DNA from: Mesotoga sp. Brook.08.105.5.1
Lineage (GTDB): Bacteria; Thermotogota; Thermotogae; Petrotogales; Kosmotogaceae
Assembly: GCF_002752635.1 (NCBI RefSeq)
Contig: NZ_AYTW01000041.1
Coordinates: forward strand, 27,335 to 91,334
DNA length: 64,000 nt
Direction: 5' to 3'
In this document: piece by piece, positions 1 to 9,200 of the stretch
Layout of the letters: every line of letters begins with the position of its first letter
Numbering within the stretch: position 1 is the stretch's first letter
The notes under the pieces: generated by a model
Told to the model about the DNA's origin: nothing
Databases searched by the model: none
Seen by the model: only the letters and a program-made list of their open reading frames with translations
Program-made: the position numbers and the translations under genes

Positions 1-1
1 T

Positions 2-190
2 AACAACTGGTCGGTGGGGACGGGCTTTATCCATACTATAGGGTGGAACGAAACGCTGAGGTCGATATCCGAAATGTACCGTATCGATACCTCTGAGATT
101 ATGAAATACAACCCCGATCTGATTAGGGTTGACCGTATTCCTGCAGGTTCGGAACTGATCATATACAGGCCTGCTGTTCAGAAGGAATAA
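2..190 (+). CDS. LysM-domain protein, C-terminal fragment
   Basis: The reading frame is open from base 2 to a TAA at 188-190 and is cut by the window edge. The 62 visible residues contain one LysM-like repeat: a hydrophobic start (HTIGWNETL), a middle segment (ISEMYRIDTSEIMKYNP) and an end (IPAGSELIIYRP), then a short tail. LysM modules bind peptidoglycan-type glycans, so the protein is probably exported and wall-associated. The N-terminal domains lie outside the window, so its catalytic function cannot be named. No clear terminator follows; 191-254 holds only a weak stem (GTGAT/ATCAC) without a T tract. Confidence 0.8.
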   Translation, partial: NNWSVGTGFIHTIGWNETLRSISEMYRIDTSEIMKYNPDLIRVDRIPAGSELIIYRPAVQKE

Positions 191-254
191 GTCTGTGCTG
201 AACGCGGTGATCTCTCGGAAGAATCACTGAGTTGAGATACCGTTTTCCCCTTGA

Positions 255-1117
255 TCAGTTCTCGATACGATCAAGAAAGCTGCGTACTTCTTGAATGTAT
301 TTTACTGTCTTTTCGAGATGATGCTCGTGAGAAGCATCTTCGAATACCCTCACTGTTGCGTTTCGAAATTTGCTTGCGTAAAAGGATGTTGTTTCTGGTG
401 TCGCCTCGTCGTATTCTCCGCAGGGCAGCAAAACAGGAATCTCTATTTCACTAAGGCGAGGGCTCAGATCGTAACCCTTCAGTGTACCAGTCACAGTGAA
501 CTCGCTCGGACCGTACATATAATTGTATACTTCCCACTTATCCCTGCTACACCATCGTTCATGCATTCGGGCCAGGTTTCCATTCTACATACGTACTTGC
601 TGTAGAACTCCGATATCGCATCCTGATAGCCAGGTTTTCCGAAGTCACCGCTTTTTTCCGCCTCAAGTATCGCAGCTCTTGATTCATCGGATAATGTTAC
701 CATGAGTCACCTTGCGTCCTCCTCAAACCTCGAAATGCTCATCGCGGGTCCTGATAGAACCAGTCCCTTAACGCGATCAGGATGTTTCAAAGAGTACTCG
801 CAGGCAAGGACCGTTCCGCAGGATTGGCCTAAAAGAAAAGGTTTAGGAAAGCCGAGATCGGCAACTAGACACTCGATTTCCTTCACAAACCTATCGATTC
901 TCCAAAGAGTCCTTTCCTCAGGTCTATTGGATTCTCCACACCCCAGTTGATCATAGAAAACCACCGGTCGTTCGTCGGCCAGTAACTCGATTGTCTTCAG
1001 ATAATTGTGTGGAACACCGGGACCGCCATGAATAGCAATCAGAGGAGTCTTTTCCTGATCCTTGCCTTTGACTTCATACCAGATCTTTCCGTCAGGTACG
1101 CTCAGTCTTCCCTCCAT
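255..1117 (-). pseudogene. pip: proline iminopeptidase (alpha/beta hydrolase), broken
   Basis: Three adjacent minus-strand pieces together give one proline iminopeptidase of the alpha/beta-hydrolase family. Piece 1 (1117-707) starts at an ATG behind GGAGGAAG. It carries the oxyanion-hole HGGPG motif and the nucleophile elbow GQSCG, where the family usually has GxSWG. It ends at an in-frame TGA (707-709), and the same frame continues directly with piece 2 (to 491), so this is a nonsense change, plausibly CGA to TGA. Near 555 the frame shifts and homology continues in piece 3 (566-255), which has the conserved YGPSEF segment, the cap GTLKGYD, the catalytic Asp region (CGEYDEATPE) and the catalytic His region (DASHEHH). 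One stop and one frameshift make it a pseudogene unless one of them is a sequencing error. Confidence 0.85.
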
Positions 1118-1430
1118 AAACTTCCTCCATTGATACGTGTTCCACCAAACTCAAAGAAACACGGCGATTTTCCAGAACAAACCTTTCCGAGCGCAGCGCC
1201 AAGCTACTCTTAATCGCTCTTGAATCAACGATGGCAAAGAGACAAAGTCTGAGTACTCTCTTCCTCAAGTAAAACATGGAAAGCGCATCATTGCCCGGAG
1301 AATCAAGAGTTGATAACAGAGATCCTAAGAATTCATTCGCAAAAAAACTTGCTCTTCAATGTAAAGCCTCATTCTCGGTGGCGGATGGTTGATGCCGCCC
1401 TTATGCTACACTTCTTCACAAAGAGTTCAT

Positions 1431-1459
1431 TTGCATGGAAAACGAGAATAGTTTATAAT
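1431..1459 (+). promoter_or_regulatory. sigma-70-type promoter for ccdA operon
   Basis: TTGCAT at 1431-1436 and a perfect TATAAT at 1454-1459 are separated by 17 bp. The start codon is at 1478 with GGGAGGGG just ahead, so the 5' leader would be only about 12 nt. The rest of 1118-1430 shows no supported gene. Confidence 0.75.
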
Positions 1460-1477
1460 ATACCCGGGAGGGGTAAT

Positions 1478-2212
1478 ATGAATGAATTGACTTCTGTAGC
1501 AACCGGAACAATCGGCCTTTCACCATTGATTAGTCCCATTGTAACAACCAGCGTGACATACGGCAGCGCCTTCTTAGGGGGATTGCTTTCTTTTTTCTCT
1601 CCATGTATTCTTCCGCTTATTCCAGTCTTCTTTGGAGTTCTTATGGGTGGAGCAAATGATGCAAAGGCGCGCTTCATAAGAGGAGCGTTTTTTACACTGG
1701 GTATGTCTATCTTCTTCTTCATTCTTGGTATCGGTGCAACAGGTCTTGGCACGTTCATAAGGCAGAATGAAGTCCTGATGAATGTTATTTCTGGAAGCCT
1801 CTTCATTCTCTTTGGCTTCCTCTATCTCTTCGAGATAGGAATTAGGGGAGTAAACCTTAACGTTTGGAAGTTCGGAGGATCTGCTGTTAGTGGCTTTGTG
1901 CTCGGAGCCGTTCTCGGTCTGGTGTGGGTACCTTGTGCGGGACCGATTCTTGGTTCGATTCTTGTCTTGGCTGCAAACCAGTCTGCGATAGCGGAGGGTG
2001 GCATGATGCTTCTGGTTTATTCATTAGGTCTGAGTATCCCATTCCTTACCCTCAGTGGAGTTGTAGCGAAGCTTACCTCCAAGCTCTCGTTTAGTGGCGA
2101 GAGTAAGTGGAGAATGGTTATTAGGATATCGGTCTTCGTAGTGCTATTGGCTGCCGGACTTATTACGATGACAGGCAATCTGAATTTATTACAGTTCGTA
2201 ACGGGAGGTTGA
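1478..2212 (+). CDS. ccdA: CcdA-type thiol:disulfide membrane transporter
   Basis: A 244-residue polytopic membrane protein of the CcdA/DsbD-transmembrane family, which moves reducing equivalents from cytoplasmic thioredoxin across the membrane. The two redox cysteines sit in the family contexts FFSPCILPLIP (first helix) and WVPCAGPIL (fourth helix). About six hydrophobic helices are visible. I chose the ATG at 1478 because GGGAGGGG precedes it at proper spacing; an upstream extension to 1310 would cross the promoter. The gene ends 4 bp before a thioredoxin-like gene whose ribosome binding site lies inside the end of ccdA, so the two are co-transcribed. The likely job is supplying electrons to that extracytoplasmic partner. 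Cytochrome c maturation is less likely as no such genes are nearby. Confidence 0.9.
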   Translation: MNELTSVATGTIGLSPLISPIVTTSVTYGSAFLGGLLSFFSPCILPLIPVFFGVLMGGANDAKARFIRGAFFTLGMSIFFFILGIGATGLGTFIRQNEVLMNVISGSLFILFGFLYLFEIGIRGVNLNVWKFGGSAVSGFVLGAVLGLVWVPCAGPILGSILVLAANQSAIAEGGMMLLVYSLGLSIPFLTLSGVVAKLTSKLSFSGESKWRMVIRISVFVVLLAAGLITMTGNLNLLQFVTGG

Positions 2213-2216
2213 TTTT

Positions 2217-2891
2217 ATGAGAAAGATGCTGATTGTGATTGCTCTGATTCTACCTGTGATGATCTTATCTTATGTCGGAATGCTAGATGATTTTGACAAG
2301 ACACTGCGACTGGCAGAGATCCAGGAGAAGGAAGCTATAGTAATGTTTTCAGATAACACCTGTGGGTATTGCGTGAGATTTATTAAGGAGACGCTTGCTG
2401 ATGAGACTGTTGAGGAACTGCTTCGAGCAGGCTTCATTTTCTCTCAGATCTACAAGAGTAATCCCGGAACGGCTTCTTACATAGTTGGAGAAGAAGTCAG
2501 GGAGATGACCTATGGTGATCTATACGCCCACTTCCAAATACGGGGAACGCCTACTTTCTGGTTCTTCACAAGTGATGGTGGGTTATTGACTCAGCTGCCC
2601 GGCTATGTGCCTGCAAACGATTTCGTACCGATACTTCGTTATATTGGCAGCAAATCGTACGAAGGGATGACCATCGATGATTATCGAAGTAAGCCGTCAG
2701 ATTACTTTGGAACGCCCAAGATAGTTAGGGTTAACGAAGAAGACTACAACTACGTGCTTGAAAACGACCCTATCGCTTCAGAGTATGCCGGTCAGGATGT
2801 TGACGTTTTCACTGTATGGCTGACGAAGGATGAGGAAACCGCTGAAAGTCTTCTCGAAGAAGGAGTTTACAGAGTTATCCTTCTGAACTGA
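2217..2891 (+). CDS. exported thioredoxin-like protein (CGYC), CcdA partner
   Basis: A 224-residue thioredoxin-fold protein resembling the SoxW/DsbE-like group. Residues 1-21 form an N-terminal signal or anchor. The active site is SDNTCGYCVRF (around residues 47-57), with the cis-proline loop RGTPTFWFF further on. A C-terminal extension of about 70 residues follows the thioredoxin fold and shows no motif I recognise. The start ATG lies 4 bp after the ccdA stop with GGGAGGT ahead. The pair suggests that CcdA re-reduces this protein outside the cytoplasmic membrane; its targets are unknown. The 3' end overlaps the convergent macro-domain gene by 17 bp. Confidence 0.8.
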   Translation: MRKMLIVIALILPVMILSYVGMLDDFDKTLRLAEIQEKEAIVMFSDNTCGYCVRFIKETLADETVEELLRAGFIFSQIYKSNPGTASYIVGEEVREMTYGDLYAHFQIRGTPTFWFFTSDGGLLTQLPGYVPANDFVPILRYIGSKSYEGMTIDDYRSKPSDYFGTPKIVRVNEEDYNYVLENDPIASEYAGQDVDVFTVWLTKDEETAESLLEEGVYRVILLN

Positions 2892-3432
2892 AGTAGTCTA
2901 GAGCGATATTGAGGAACTCGTCGTAGGCCTTCTTGTCCATCAAGCACATCTTTATCAGTTTCAACGATGATGACTTGTTTGATAGATGATCTACAACCGC
3001 TTTCAGAAACTGATCTGCACAAATAGATACCGGAACTCCGAATATGCCCGTGGAGACTGCCGGAGTGGCGAGCGTAACAGCTCCCATTTCGGCAGCCTTG
3101 TTAAGAACATTAGTGAACGAATTGTAGAGTTTGTTTTCCAAGTCAAGTTCTCCATACTGTGGACCAAAGACGTGTATAATATTCTTTGCTAGCAGGTTGC
3201 CGGCTCCGGTTACGGCTACTTCGGAGATCCCTAAAGGTCCATTCTGCCTAACATATGCGTCACTTTCAAGCTGAATCTCCTTTCCGCCTGCTCTCACCAA
3301 AGCTCCTGCCACTCCACCTCCGTGCCTCATGTAGCCATTGGCTGCATTGACAATAACGTCAACTTCCTGTTGGGTTATGTCGGAGATTTCGAGCTGAATG
3401 ATCTTTTCATCCTCTAGAATGAAGCTTTTCAT
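2875..3432 (-). CDS. macro-domain (ADP-ribose-binding/hydrolase) protein
   Basis: A 185-residue stand-alone macro domain. Characteristic segments are DVIVNAANGYMRHGGGVAGAL (adenosine/distal-ribose loop with conserved Asn and GGG), VTGAGNL, and the phosphate loop AVSTGIFGVP. These proteins bind ADP-ribose, and members hydrolyse O-acetyl-ADP-ribose or mono-ADP-ribose on proteins or DNA. The start is the ATG at 3430-3432, which overlaps the rarA stop as ATGA; the longer frame to 3465 lies inside rarA. The ATGA arrangement implies translational coupling with the replication-repair ATPase. Whether it acts on DNA or protein ADP-ribosylation cannot be told from sequence. Confidence 0.85.
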   Translation of the reverse strand: MKSFILEDEKIIQLEISDITQQEVDVIVNAANGYMRHGGGVAGALVRAGGKEIQLESDAYVRQNGPLGISEVAVTGAGNLLAKNIIHVFGPQYGELDLENKLYNSFTNVLNKAAEMGAVTLATPAVSTGIFGVPVSICADQFLKAVVDHLSNKSSSLKLIKMCLMDKKAYDEFLNIALDYFSSEG

Positions 3433-4727
3433 TTTTCGTCCGGGTAGAGCTTCATACCCTTCCATAGTGACCTAAGTCTCTCAAGAACGTATCGTTCCTT
3501 TCCGTTAGTTCCGGGAACATAGAAGACTTCCTCCTTTATGGATTCTGGGAGATAATACTCACGTGAAAACCCTCCAGTTGTGTGTGGATAGTTGTATCCC
3601 TTACCATATCCCAGTTCTTTCATCATCTTCGTCACGGCATTGCGCAGCTTAAGAGGTACGTCCAGATTAGGTGTAGCCTTGACCATCTCCCTTGCCTTCA
3701 TCATGGCGCTGCAGGTTCTATTGCTCTTGGTCGCGACTGCGAGATAGATTGCGGCCTCGGAGAGATTCAGAACGCACTCAGGGAGTCCTACATTGCTGAC
3801 GGCCTGAAAGGTGGCATTGGCAATAACGAGCGCCATGGGATCGGAGAGGCCGATATCTTCCGAAGAAAAGATTACCATTCTCCTGGCAATAAACTTCGGG
3901 TCTTCACCTCCCTCTAGCATTCGCAGCATATAGTAAAGAGCTGCGTCTGGATCGCTTCCTCTCATGCTCTTAATGAAAGCGGAGATCAGATCGTAATGTT
4001 CCTCGCCCTTCTTGGTATACCTTCCCGAAGGAAGTACAGAAAGCTCGTTCATAACCTGAAGATCAAGAGAGGTTCTGTCAAGAGCCGCAGCGCTCTCCAC
4101 AAGAGTATCGAGAAGGTTCAAAGCAATCCGGGCATCTCCACCGCTGCTCTGAGAAATCACTTCGATTACTTCATCGCAGACGGTCACTCCCGAACTCTTG
4201 AGAACCCTGTCCTTCTCAAGGGCCTTCTTCAGAAGATTGTCAATATCGCTTTCGTTGAGACCCTTGAGAATTACGAGACGACAGCGGGAGAGAAGCGCAG
4301 GATTGACTTCGAAACTGGGATTCTCCGTTGTCGCCCCGATCAGTATTATCAAGCCCTTTTCCGTAACAGGAAGAAATACGTCCTGCTGGCTCTTATTCAA
4401 TCTGTGGATCTCATCCACGAAGAGCACAAGTTGCTGACCTACTTTCTTCAGTCTCTCGGCGTGCTCAAAGTGCTTCTTGAGATCAGCCGTTCCTTGGAGA
4501 CTCGCGCTAAAGAACTCGAAGTGATATCGGTTTCCCAGCTTTGATCTGATGATTTCTCCGATAGTTGTCTTTCCGGTTCCAGGTGGGCCGTAAAGTATCA
4601 TTGAAAAGAGTTTGCCGCTCTCGACGGCACCTCGAATTATTCCCTTCTTTCCTGTAAGATGTTCCTGTCCTACTACATCGTCGAACTCTCGCGGTCGTAA
4701 TCTCTCACTAAGAGGAGACCAGTTCAT
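3429..4727 (-). CDS. rarA: replication-associated recombination protein A (RarA/MgsA)
   Basis: An AAA+ ATPase of about 432 residues of the RarA/MgsA/WRNIP1 family, which acts at stalled replication forks. It has the family start ([17 protein letters not shown]), Walker [11 protein letters not shown], Walker B LFVDEIHR, sensor 1 [10 protein letters not shown], and the C-terminal tetramerisation region ([19 protein letters not shown], later [10 protein letters not shown]). I use the ATG at 4725-4727 ([10 protein letters not shown]), inside the 3' end of the epimerase gene; a TTG six codons earlier is possible as the Shine-Dalgarno is weak. It is followed by the coupled macro-domain gene. Confidence 0.92.
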   Translation of the reverse strand: MNWSPLSERLRPREFDDVVGQEHLTGKKGIIRGAVESGKLFSMILYGPPGTGKTTIGEIIRSKLGNRYHFEFFSASLQGTADLKKHFEHAERLKKVGQQLVLFVDEIHRLNKSQQDVFLPVTEKGLIILIGATTENPSFEVNPALLSRCRLVILKGLNESDIDNLLKKALEKDRVLKSSGVTVCDEVIEVISQSSGGDARIALNLLDTLVESAAALDRTSLDLQVMNELSVLPSGRYTKKGEEHYDLISAFIKSMRGSDPDAALYYMLRMLEGGEDPKFIARRMVIFSSEDIGLSDPMALVIANATFQAVSNVGLPECVLNLSEAAIYLAVATKSNRTCSAMMKAREMVKATPNLDVPLKLRNAVTKMMKELGYGKGYNYPHTTGGFSREYYLPESIKEEVFYVPGTNGKERYVLERLRSLWKGMKLYPDEK

Positions 4728-5649
4728 TTCTGAAATACTCAATTGTACTCTCAAGCCCCTTTTCAAGCTTCACTTCAGGCTCCCATCCTAGTAGGTTTCT
4801 AGCCTTATTCGCATCTAGAATCGATTTCTTCAGGTCGCCCGGACGCGGTTCTTTGTGAATGGCTTCTCTTGCATAGCCAGTGATTCTCTTCATTTGTGTG
4901 AATAGCTCGTTGACTGAGGTTCCCTTTCCGGTTCCTATGTTCATTATGCAATCTTCACTTTTTTCGAGTGCCAGAAGATTCGCCTTTGCAACATCAGAGA
5001 CGAAAACGTAGTCCCTTACACATTCTCCGTTACCGAAAATGACGACCTCCTGATTTCGGAGCATTCTCTCGGAGAAAATCGCGACGACTCCAGCTTCTCC
5101 GTATGGGTCCTGCCTGGGCCCATAAACATTCGCGTATCTCAGAGCCACATAATTCATGCCAAGCTCATTGGAGAAGAACCTCAGATAGTTCTCGGTTGAG
5201 AACTTCGCAATGCCATATGGAGAAAGCGGTTTCGGAAGCTCTTCCTCATCTGTAGGTATCTTCTTGACCTCATCACCATAGATCGCTCCTCCCGTCGATG
5301 AGAAGACGACTTTCTTGACTCCGTATTTTGCAGCGATCTTCAGAAGTCGCAGGGTTCCTATTATGTTGATCATCGCGTCTTCTTCGGGTTCTCTTACCGA
5401 TCTAGAAACGCTTATTTGGGCTGCCAGATGGAAGAGAGCGACAGGTCTGTGAAGCATGAAGACCTTTTCCATCATCTCTTGGTCTGTGATGTCTTGCTCA
5501 TAGAACAGTGCTCTTGGATCCAGGTTCTCAATCTTCCCACTCGAAAGATTGTCAACAACGATTGGAATCTTACCGGCGGCTATAAGCTCATCCACAACAT
5601 GTGAACCTATGAATCCCGCTCCTCCTGTCACCAAATAGTTTTCGGCCAT
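4708..5649 (-). CDS. NAD-dependent nucleotide-sugar epimerase (GalE-like)
   Basis: A 313-residue extended short-chain dehydrogenase. It shows the NAD-binding TGGAGFIGSHV at the N-terminus, the HLAAQ segment, a catalytic Ser region (FSSTGGAIYG), the YGIAK catalytic Tyr/Lys, and the RYANVYGPRQ substrate loop. It is closest in pattern to UDP-glucose/UDP-GlcNAc 4-epimerases; dehydratase or GDP-mannose activities are less likely given the length and motif set. AGGAGG stands 6 bp before its ATG. It sits between the uracil-DNA glycosylase and rarA genes (19-bp overlap with rarA). Probable role: making UDP-galactose or UDP-GalNAc for surface polysaccharide. Substrate is inferred only. Confidence 0.8.
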   Translation of the reverse strand: MAENYLVTGGAGFIGSHVVDELIAAGKIPIVVDNLSSGKIENLDPRALFYEQDITDQEMMEKVFMLHRPVALFHLAAQISVSRSVREPEEDAMINIIGTLRLLKIAAKYGVKKVVFSSTGGAIYGDEVKKIPTDEEELPKPLSPYGIAKFSTENYLRFFSNELGMNYVALRYANVYGPRQDPYGEAGVVAIFSERMLRNQEVVIFGNGECVRDYVFVSDVAKANLLALEKSEDCIMNIGTGKGTSVNELFTQMKRITGYAREAIHKEPRPGDLKKSILDANKARNLLGWEPEVKLEKGLESTIEYFRNELVSS

Positions 5650-5658
5650 GCTTTCCTC

Positions 5659-6279
5659 CTATATGTCAATTTCCTCTCCAGCCAGTAGTTGATCGTACAT
5701 CTTTCTGACTTTCTGGATATCCTCCCAAGTAAGACTCTTTGGTGAACCTGGGGCTCTTGATGCGTTTCTAAGCAGATAACTTGGATGGAACATGACGAAT
5801 ACTTTTATACCTCCAATCCAATCGAAGAGCTGCCCCCTCACCTTCGTTATCTGGAGTCCATCTCTTTCAACGAAATACGAAAGTGCAGTGGCGCCCAGAG
5901 CAACAATCAATTTAGGTTTTATTATAGCCAGTTGTGAGAGAAGATATGGGGAGCAAGCTCTCTGTTCTTCTGCAGACGGAACTCTATTCTTTGGGGGTCT
6001 GCACTTAACGATATTTGTGATGAAGACGTCCTGCCTTGAAAGCTTCACTGAGTCCAGTATTTTAGTGAGAAGCTCGCCTGCCTTGCCCACGAATGGTCTA
6101 CCAGAAGCATCTTCATCGGCACCTGGCCCTTCACCGACAAATACAACGGGTGTCTCGATTGAGCCTTCACCGGGTACTGTGTTTGTCCTCGAAGAGCTAA
6201 GCGGGCAAAGAGAGCAATCACTTATACTTGAATTGAGCTCCAGAAGCAATTCCTTTCTTTTGACGTAATCGGTCAACAA
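5659..6279 (-). CDS. udg: family 4 uracil-DNA glycosylase (4Fe-4S)
   Basis: A 206-residue family-4 (thermophile-type) uracil-DNA glycosylase that removes uracil from deaminated DNA. Motif 1 GEGPGADED (residues 49-57) and motif 2 region MFHPSYLLR are present. Four cysteines at positions 22, 25, 93 and 109 match the 4Fe-4S cluster ligands of the family. The start is one of two consecutive TTG codons (6279 or 6276); GAGGTGAG precedes them and fits the second better. It lies 8 bp downstream of the LptG-LptD fusion gene. Confidence 0.93.
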   Translation of the reverse strand: MLTDYVKRKELLLELNSSISDCSLCPLSSSRTNTVPGEGSIETPVVFVGEGPGADEDASGRPFVGKAGELLTKILDSVKLSRQDVFITNIVKCRPPKNRVPSAEEQRACSPYLLSQLAIIKPKLIVALGATALSYFVERDGLQITKVRGQLFDWIGGIKVFVMFHPSYLLRNASRAPGSPKSLTWEDIQKVRKMYDQLLAGEEIDI

Positions 6280-6287
6280 TTCTCACC

Positions 6288-9200
6288 TCAGAATCTGAAC
6301 CTGAAGTATGGATCACCCTTGTGAAGTCCAATCACAAGATACCTATCCTTCAGTTCCTTTATATAGAATTTTAGTGCAATTGTCTCAAGGGAGTCCTGGA
6401 ACGTGTTGATTTCGCTCCCGAAGCCCAACCTCAATACAAGCTCCAGAGCCATACAGTGCAGATCGAAGTACATCGGTGAAATCTTCGTTATCGATTCATC
6501 CCAGAGTGAGACATCTCCTGCATAGGTTCCAATCTCTACGAAGCTCCTCTTACCGCTTCCGTCTATTCCCAGAGAGAGCCTGTTGAGAACTCCTGGAGTA
6601 TCAGAGAGCGTGCCCATAGGGAAGAAAAGCTCGTTGATGTGCATAGTGAAGTAGTAATCCTCTGCTTTACGGAGCTCCATCGAGAGTCCAAACTCCTCGA
6701 ATTTCGCCGTTCTTCCCCCAAGGATAGTCTTGTTATCGAGTTTGACATTGGAGACTCCAAACGAGTATGCTGAATACCCTGTTTCAGACGCTGTAGAGGT
6801 CGCGATAAAATACTCGCTGACCGAGAAAGTTGAAATAGTCAGCCTTGTTGACTGCCATATCAGGAATCTAGCCTGAGACTCTGATTTAGTGAAATACTTT
6901 TCGGGATACTTGTACTTTGAATCGAACTTCGTGAAATCCGTCGTGAAGTCCAGTGAAGCTGCCCTCCAGGAGACTTCTCCCACCGAGAGGTCATTCACCT
7001 CAAACTTCAATCTGTCGTACATCTTTCTTGAGCCTGAGAGATAAGGATATCTGAACTTCACTCCAAATGAGGCGAAATCTTTGATCTTGATAGAGGAACC
7101 AAAGACCAGATCCTTCAGCATTCTTTCATCTTCAGCAACATTTGGCGAGGCATCGAAAGTCCAGTCGAGAGTGAATTCAAGTTTTGTTTCGGTAGCGATT
7201 TCGAGGGTCAATCTCTCCTTGTTGACGAAGTCGTCAAACATGTCTTCACTCTGCCAGAATACTTTGCTCTCGGTCTTATGTGAGAAGACCTTCGAATCGA
7301 AAGTGAAGGAGTAGGCAGTCTCTGAGGCTTTGGAAGTAACAGGCATGAAAATTGTTTCTGTCTTCTGACCGAACTTCAGACCCCAGAACTCAACTTCTCC
7401 TTCGGTCTTAAGAAGGCCCTTTCCCAGCCAATTCATTTCGGTAGGACTGGCCACCAGTTCTTCATAGTCCAATTCAAGAACATAATCGGCCTTGAGGACC
7501 TCCGTCTCAATTCCAGTCAGCAGCTTTCCCGGGTGGTCGAGGCGCCATTCCTCTTTCAGGAAGTCATAGGTTAGCACTGGATTGTACTGCACACTGACGT
7601 AGTACCAGTCAAATGGTCTATAGGTAAGCTCGTTCTTGAGCGTTACAGGTATCTCGTTCTTAGTGAGTTTCCATCCTTCATCTGAATCATAGTAGAAGCC
7701 CACTTCATACGCGGGCTCCAGGACCACTCCAACCGAAAGCGGTCCCCATTCACCTTTGTACAGTTCAATGTCTTTGTATACACGTAACTTCTTCCCTTCA
7801 AACTTGAAAGAGCCGTCGTATCGCGATTCAAAATAGAACTTCAGTTCAAGAGAGATGAAGCCATCATATACAATGTCAAAGGGATCTATCCAGAACAATC
7901 TATCCTTATTCTTTTCATGAATAGAATTGTAGTCCAGGGCGTATCTTCCGTTGATTTTCAATTTACCGTCTTCTGATGCAAAGGTCAGATAGTTGCGGCC
8001 GATACCCTTGTTATCTGCCGGCATAGTAATGTTAAGCTCAGTAGTAGAAGCGTCGAAAGTGCTCTTCACGTCGCCGCCGATCTTTAGATTCCCAGCAGCG
8101 AAGAGATACTTATTTACCTCAAGCACGAAATCTTCCATATTGGAGGGACTGAAAAGTTCTGTAAGAGTAGCGGCGTTTGATGCTAGTTTGAAATTCAAAG
8201 ACTGAACGGAAAAATCTGCACCGAACAGCGCTCCCTCAGTCTTGACTGCGGAAGCGTTGGCTCTCAGAGAATACAGGATATTCTTGTTTATGTATCGCTG
8301 GCCGAAAAGACCGCTGACTCTGAACTCCGAGGTACTGAGCTTAAAGAAACCAGCATCGATAATCTCATCCGAAGGAATCGTTAGATTCTGAACGTTGACC
8401 ATCCAGAGATTCTTATCGTCATATCTTGCGAAAGCTCCGATAACATCTAGCTTCAACTCCCAATCTTCGGGGGAGAGTATTTGAACATAAGCGAGCTGCA
8501 TTTCGGTCGCGCCCATCGTCTCTTTCACGGCGAAAGGATCAAGCTGAGTTACTTTGTTCTTGACAATGCTTTCTCCCAAGTTAATGCCTGTGAAGGGGGT
8601 CTGAAGTTCCTTTAACGGAGGCCCGCTAATGTATAGAGCGCCTCCCTGCATTCTTATTTGATCAAAAGAAGGTTTTAGCAAGACATAAGCGCCGTAGCTT
8701 GTCTCTTTCTGCTGGCCGAATTGACCGAAGAATTCTATTTCACCTATAGGTGTATAGAGTACAGACTTTGCTGTGAAGGCGTCTTCGGTAGACATCCAAT
8801 CTCTGTACCACGTTCCTTGAAGAAGAAGCCAGTCGACTTCCAGGTAACGAACGGTTATCCGTGTCTGAGCATCTGCAATTCCGCTAAGATCGACATCGAA
8901 GGGACGTCTGTCCGGGTCGTCTAGCGGGAAGTAGTAGTACGGCAGATAGAATACCGGGATATTGCCGATGTACAGCAGCATGTTCTGCACCGACATCCCC
9001 TTTCCAGGCGTCACAACTGCCGATGAGACCCTGAATCTGTAATGGGGGTGAGATTTATCGCAAGTGGTTATGTAGCCGTCCGTTATGTTCAGGGTAGGTG
9101 ATGCTTCCATAGTCGATTGAACATAATCGCCGTAAACATAGAACGGGACTTTCGAAGCTGTCTTGGATGTATCGCCTCTGGACGCTGGCACTTCAATCTC

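Noticed and set aside
707..709. In-frame TGA in the proline iminopeptidase as a selenocysteine codon
   Set aside because: The position is not a catalytic Cys in the family, no SECIS-like hairpin follows, and a separate frameshift breaks the gene as well.
1310..1477. Longer N-terminus of CcdA
   Set aside because: It would run through a clear promoter, and the ATG at 1478 has a strong ribosome binding site.
3996..4544. 182-residue plus-strand frame
   Set aside because: Antisense shadow of rarA, whose AAA+ motifs are unambiguous on the minus strand.
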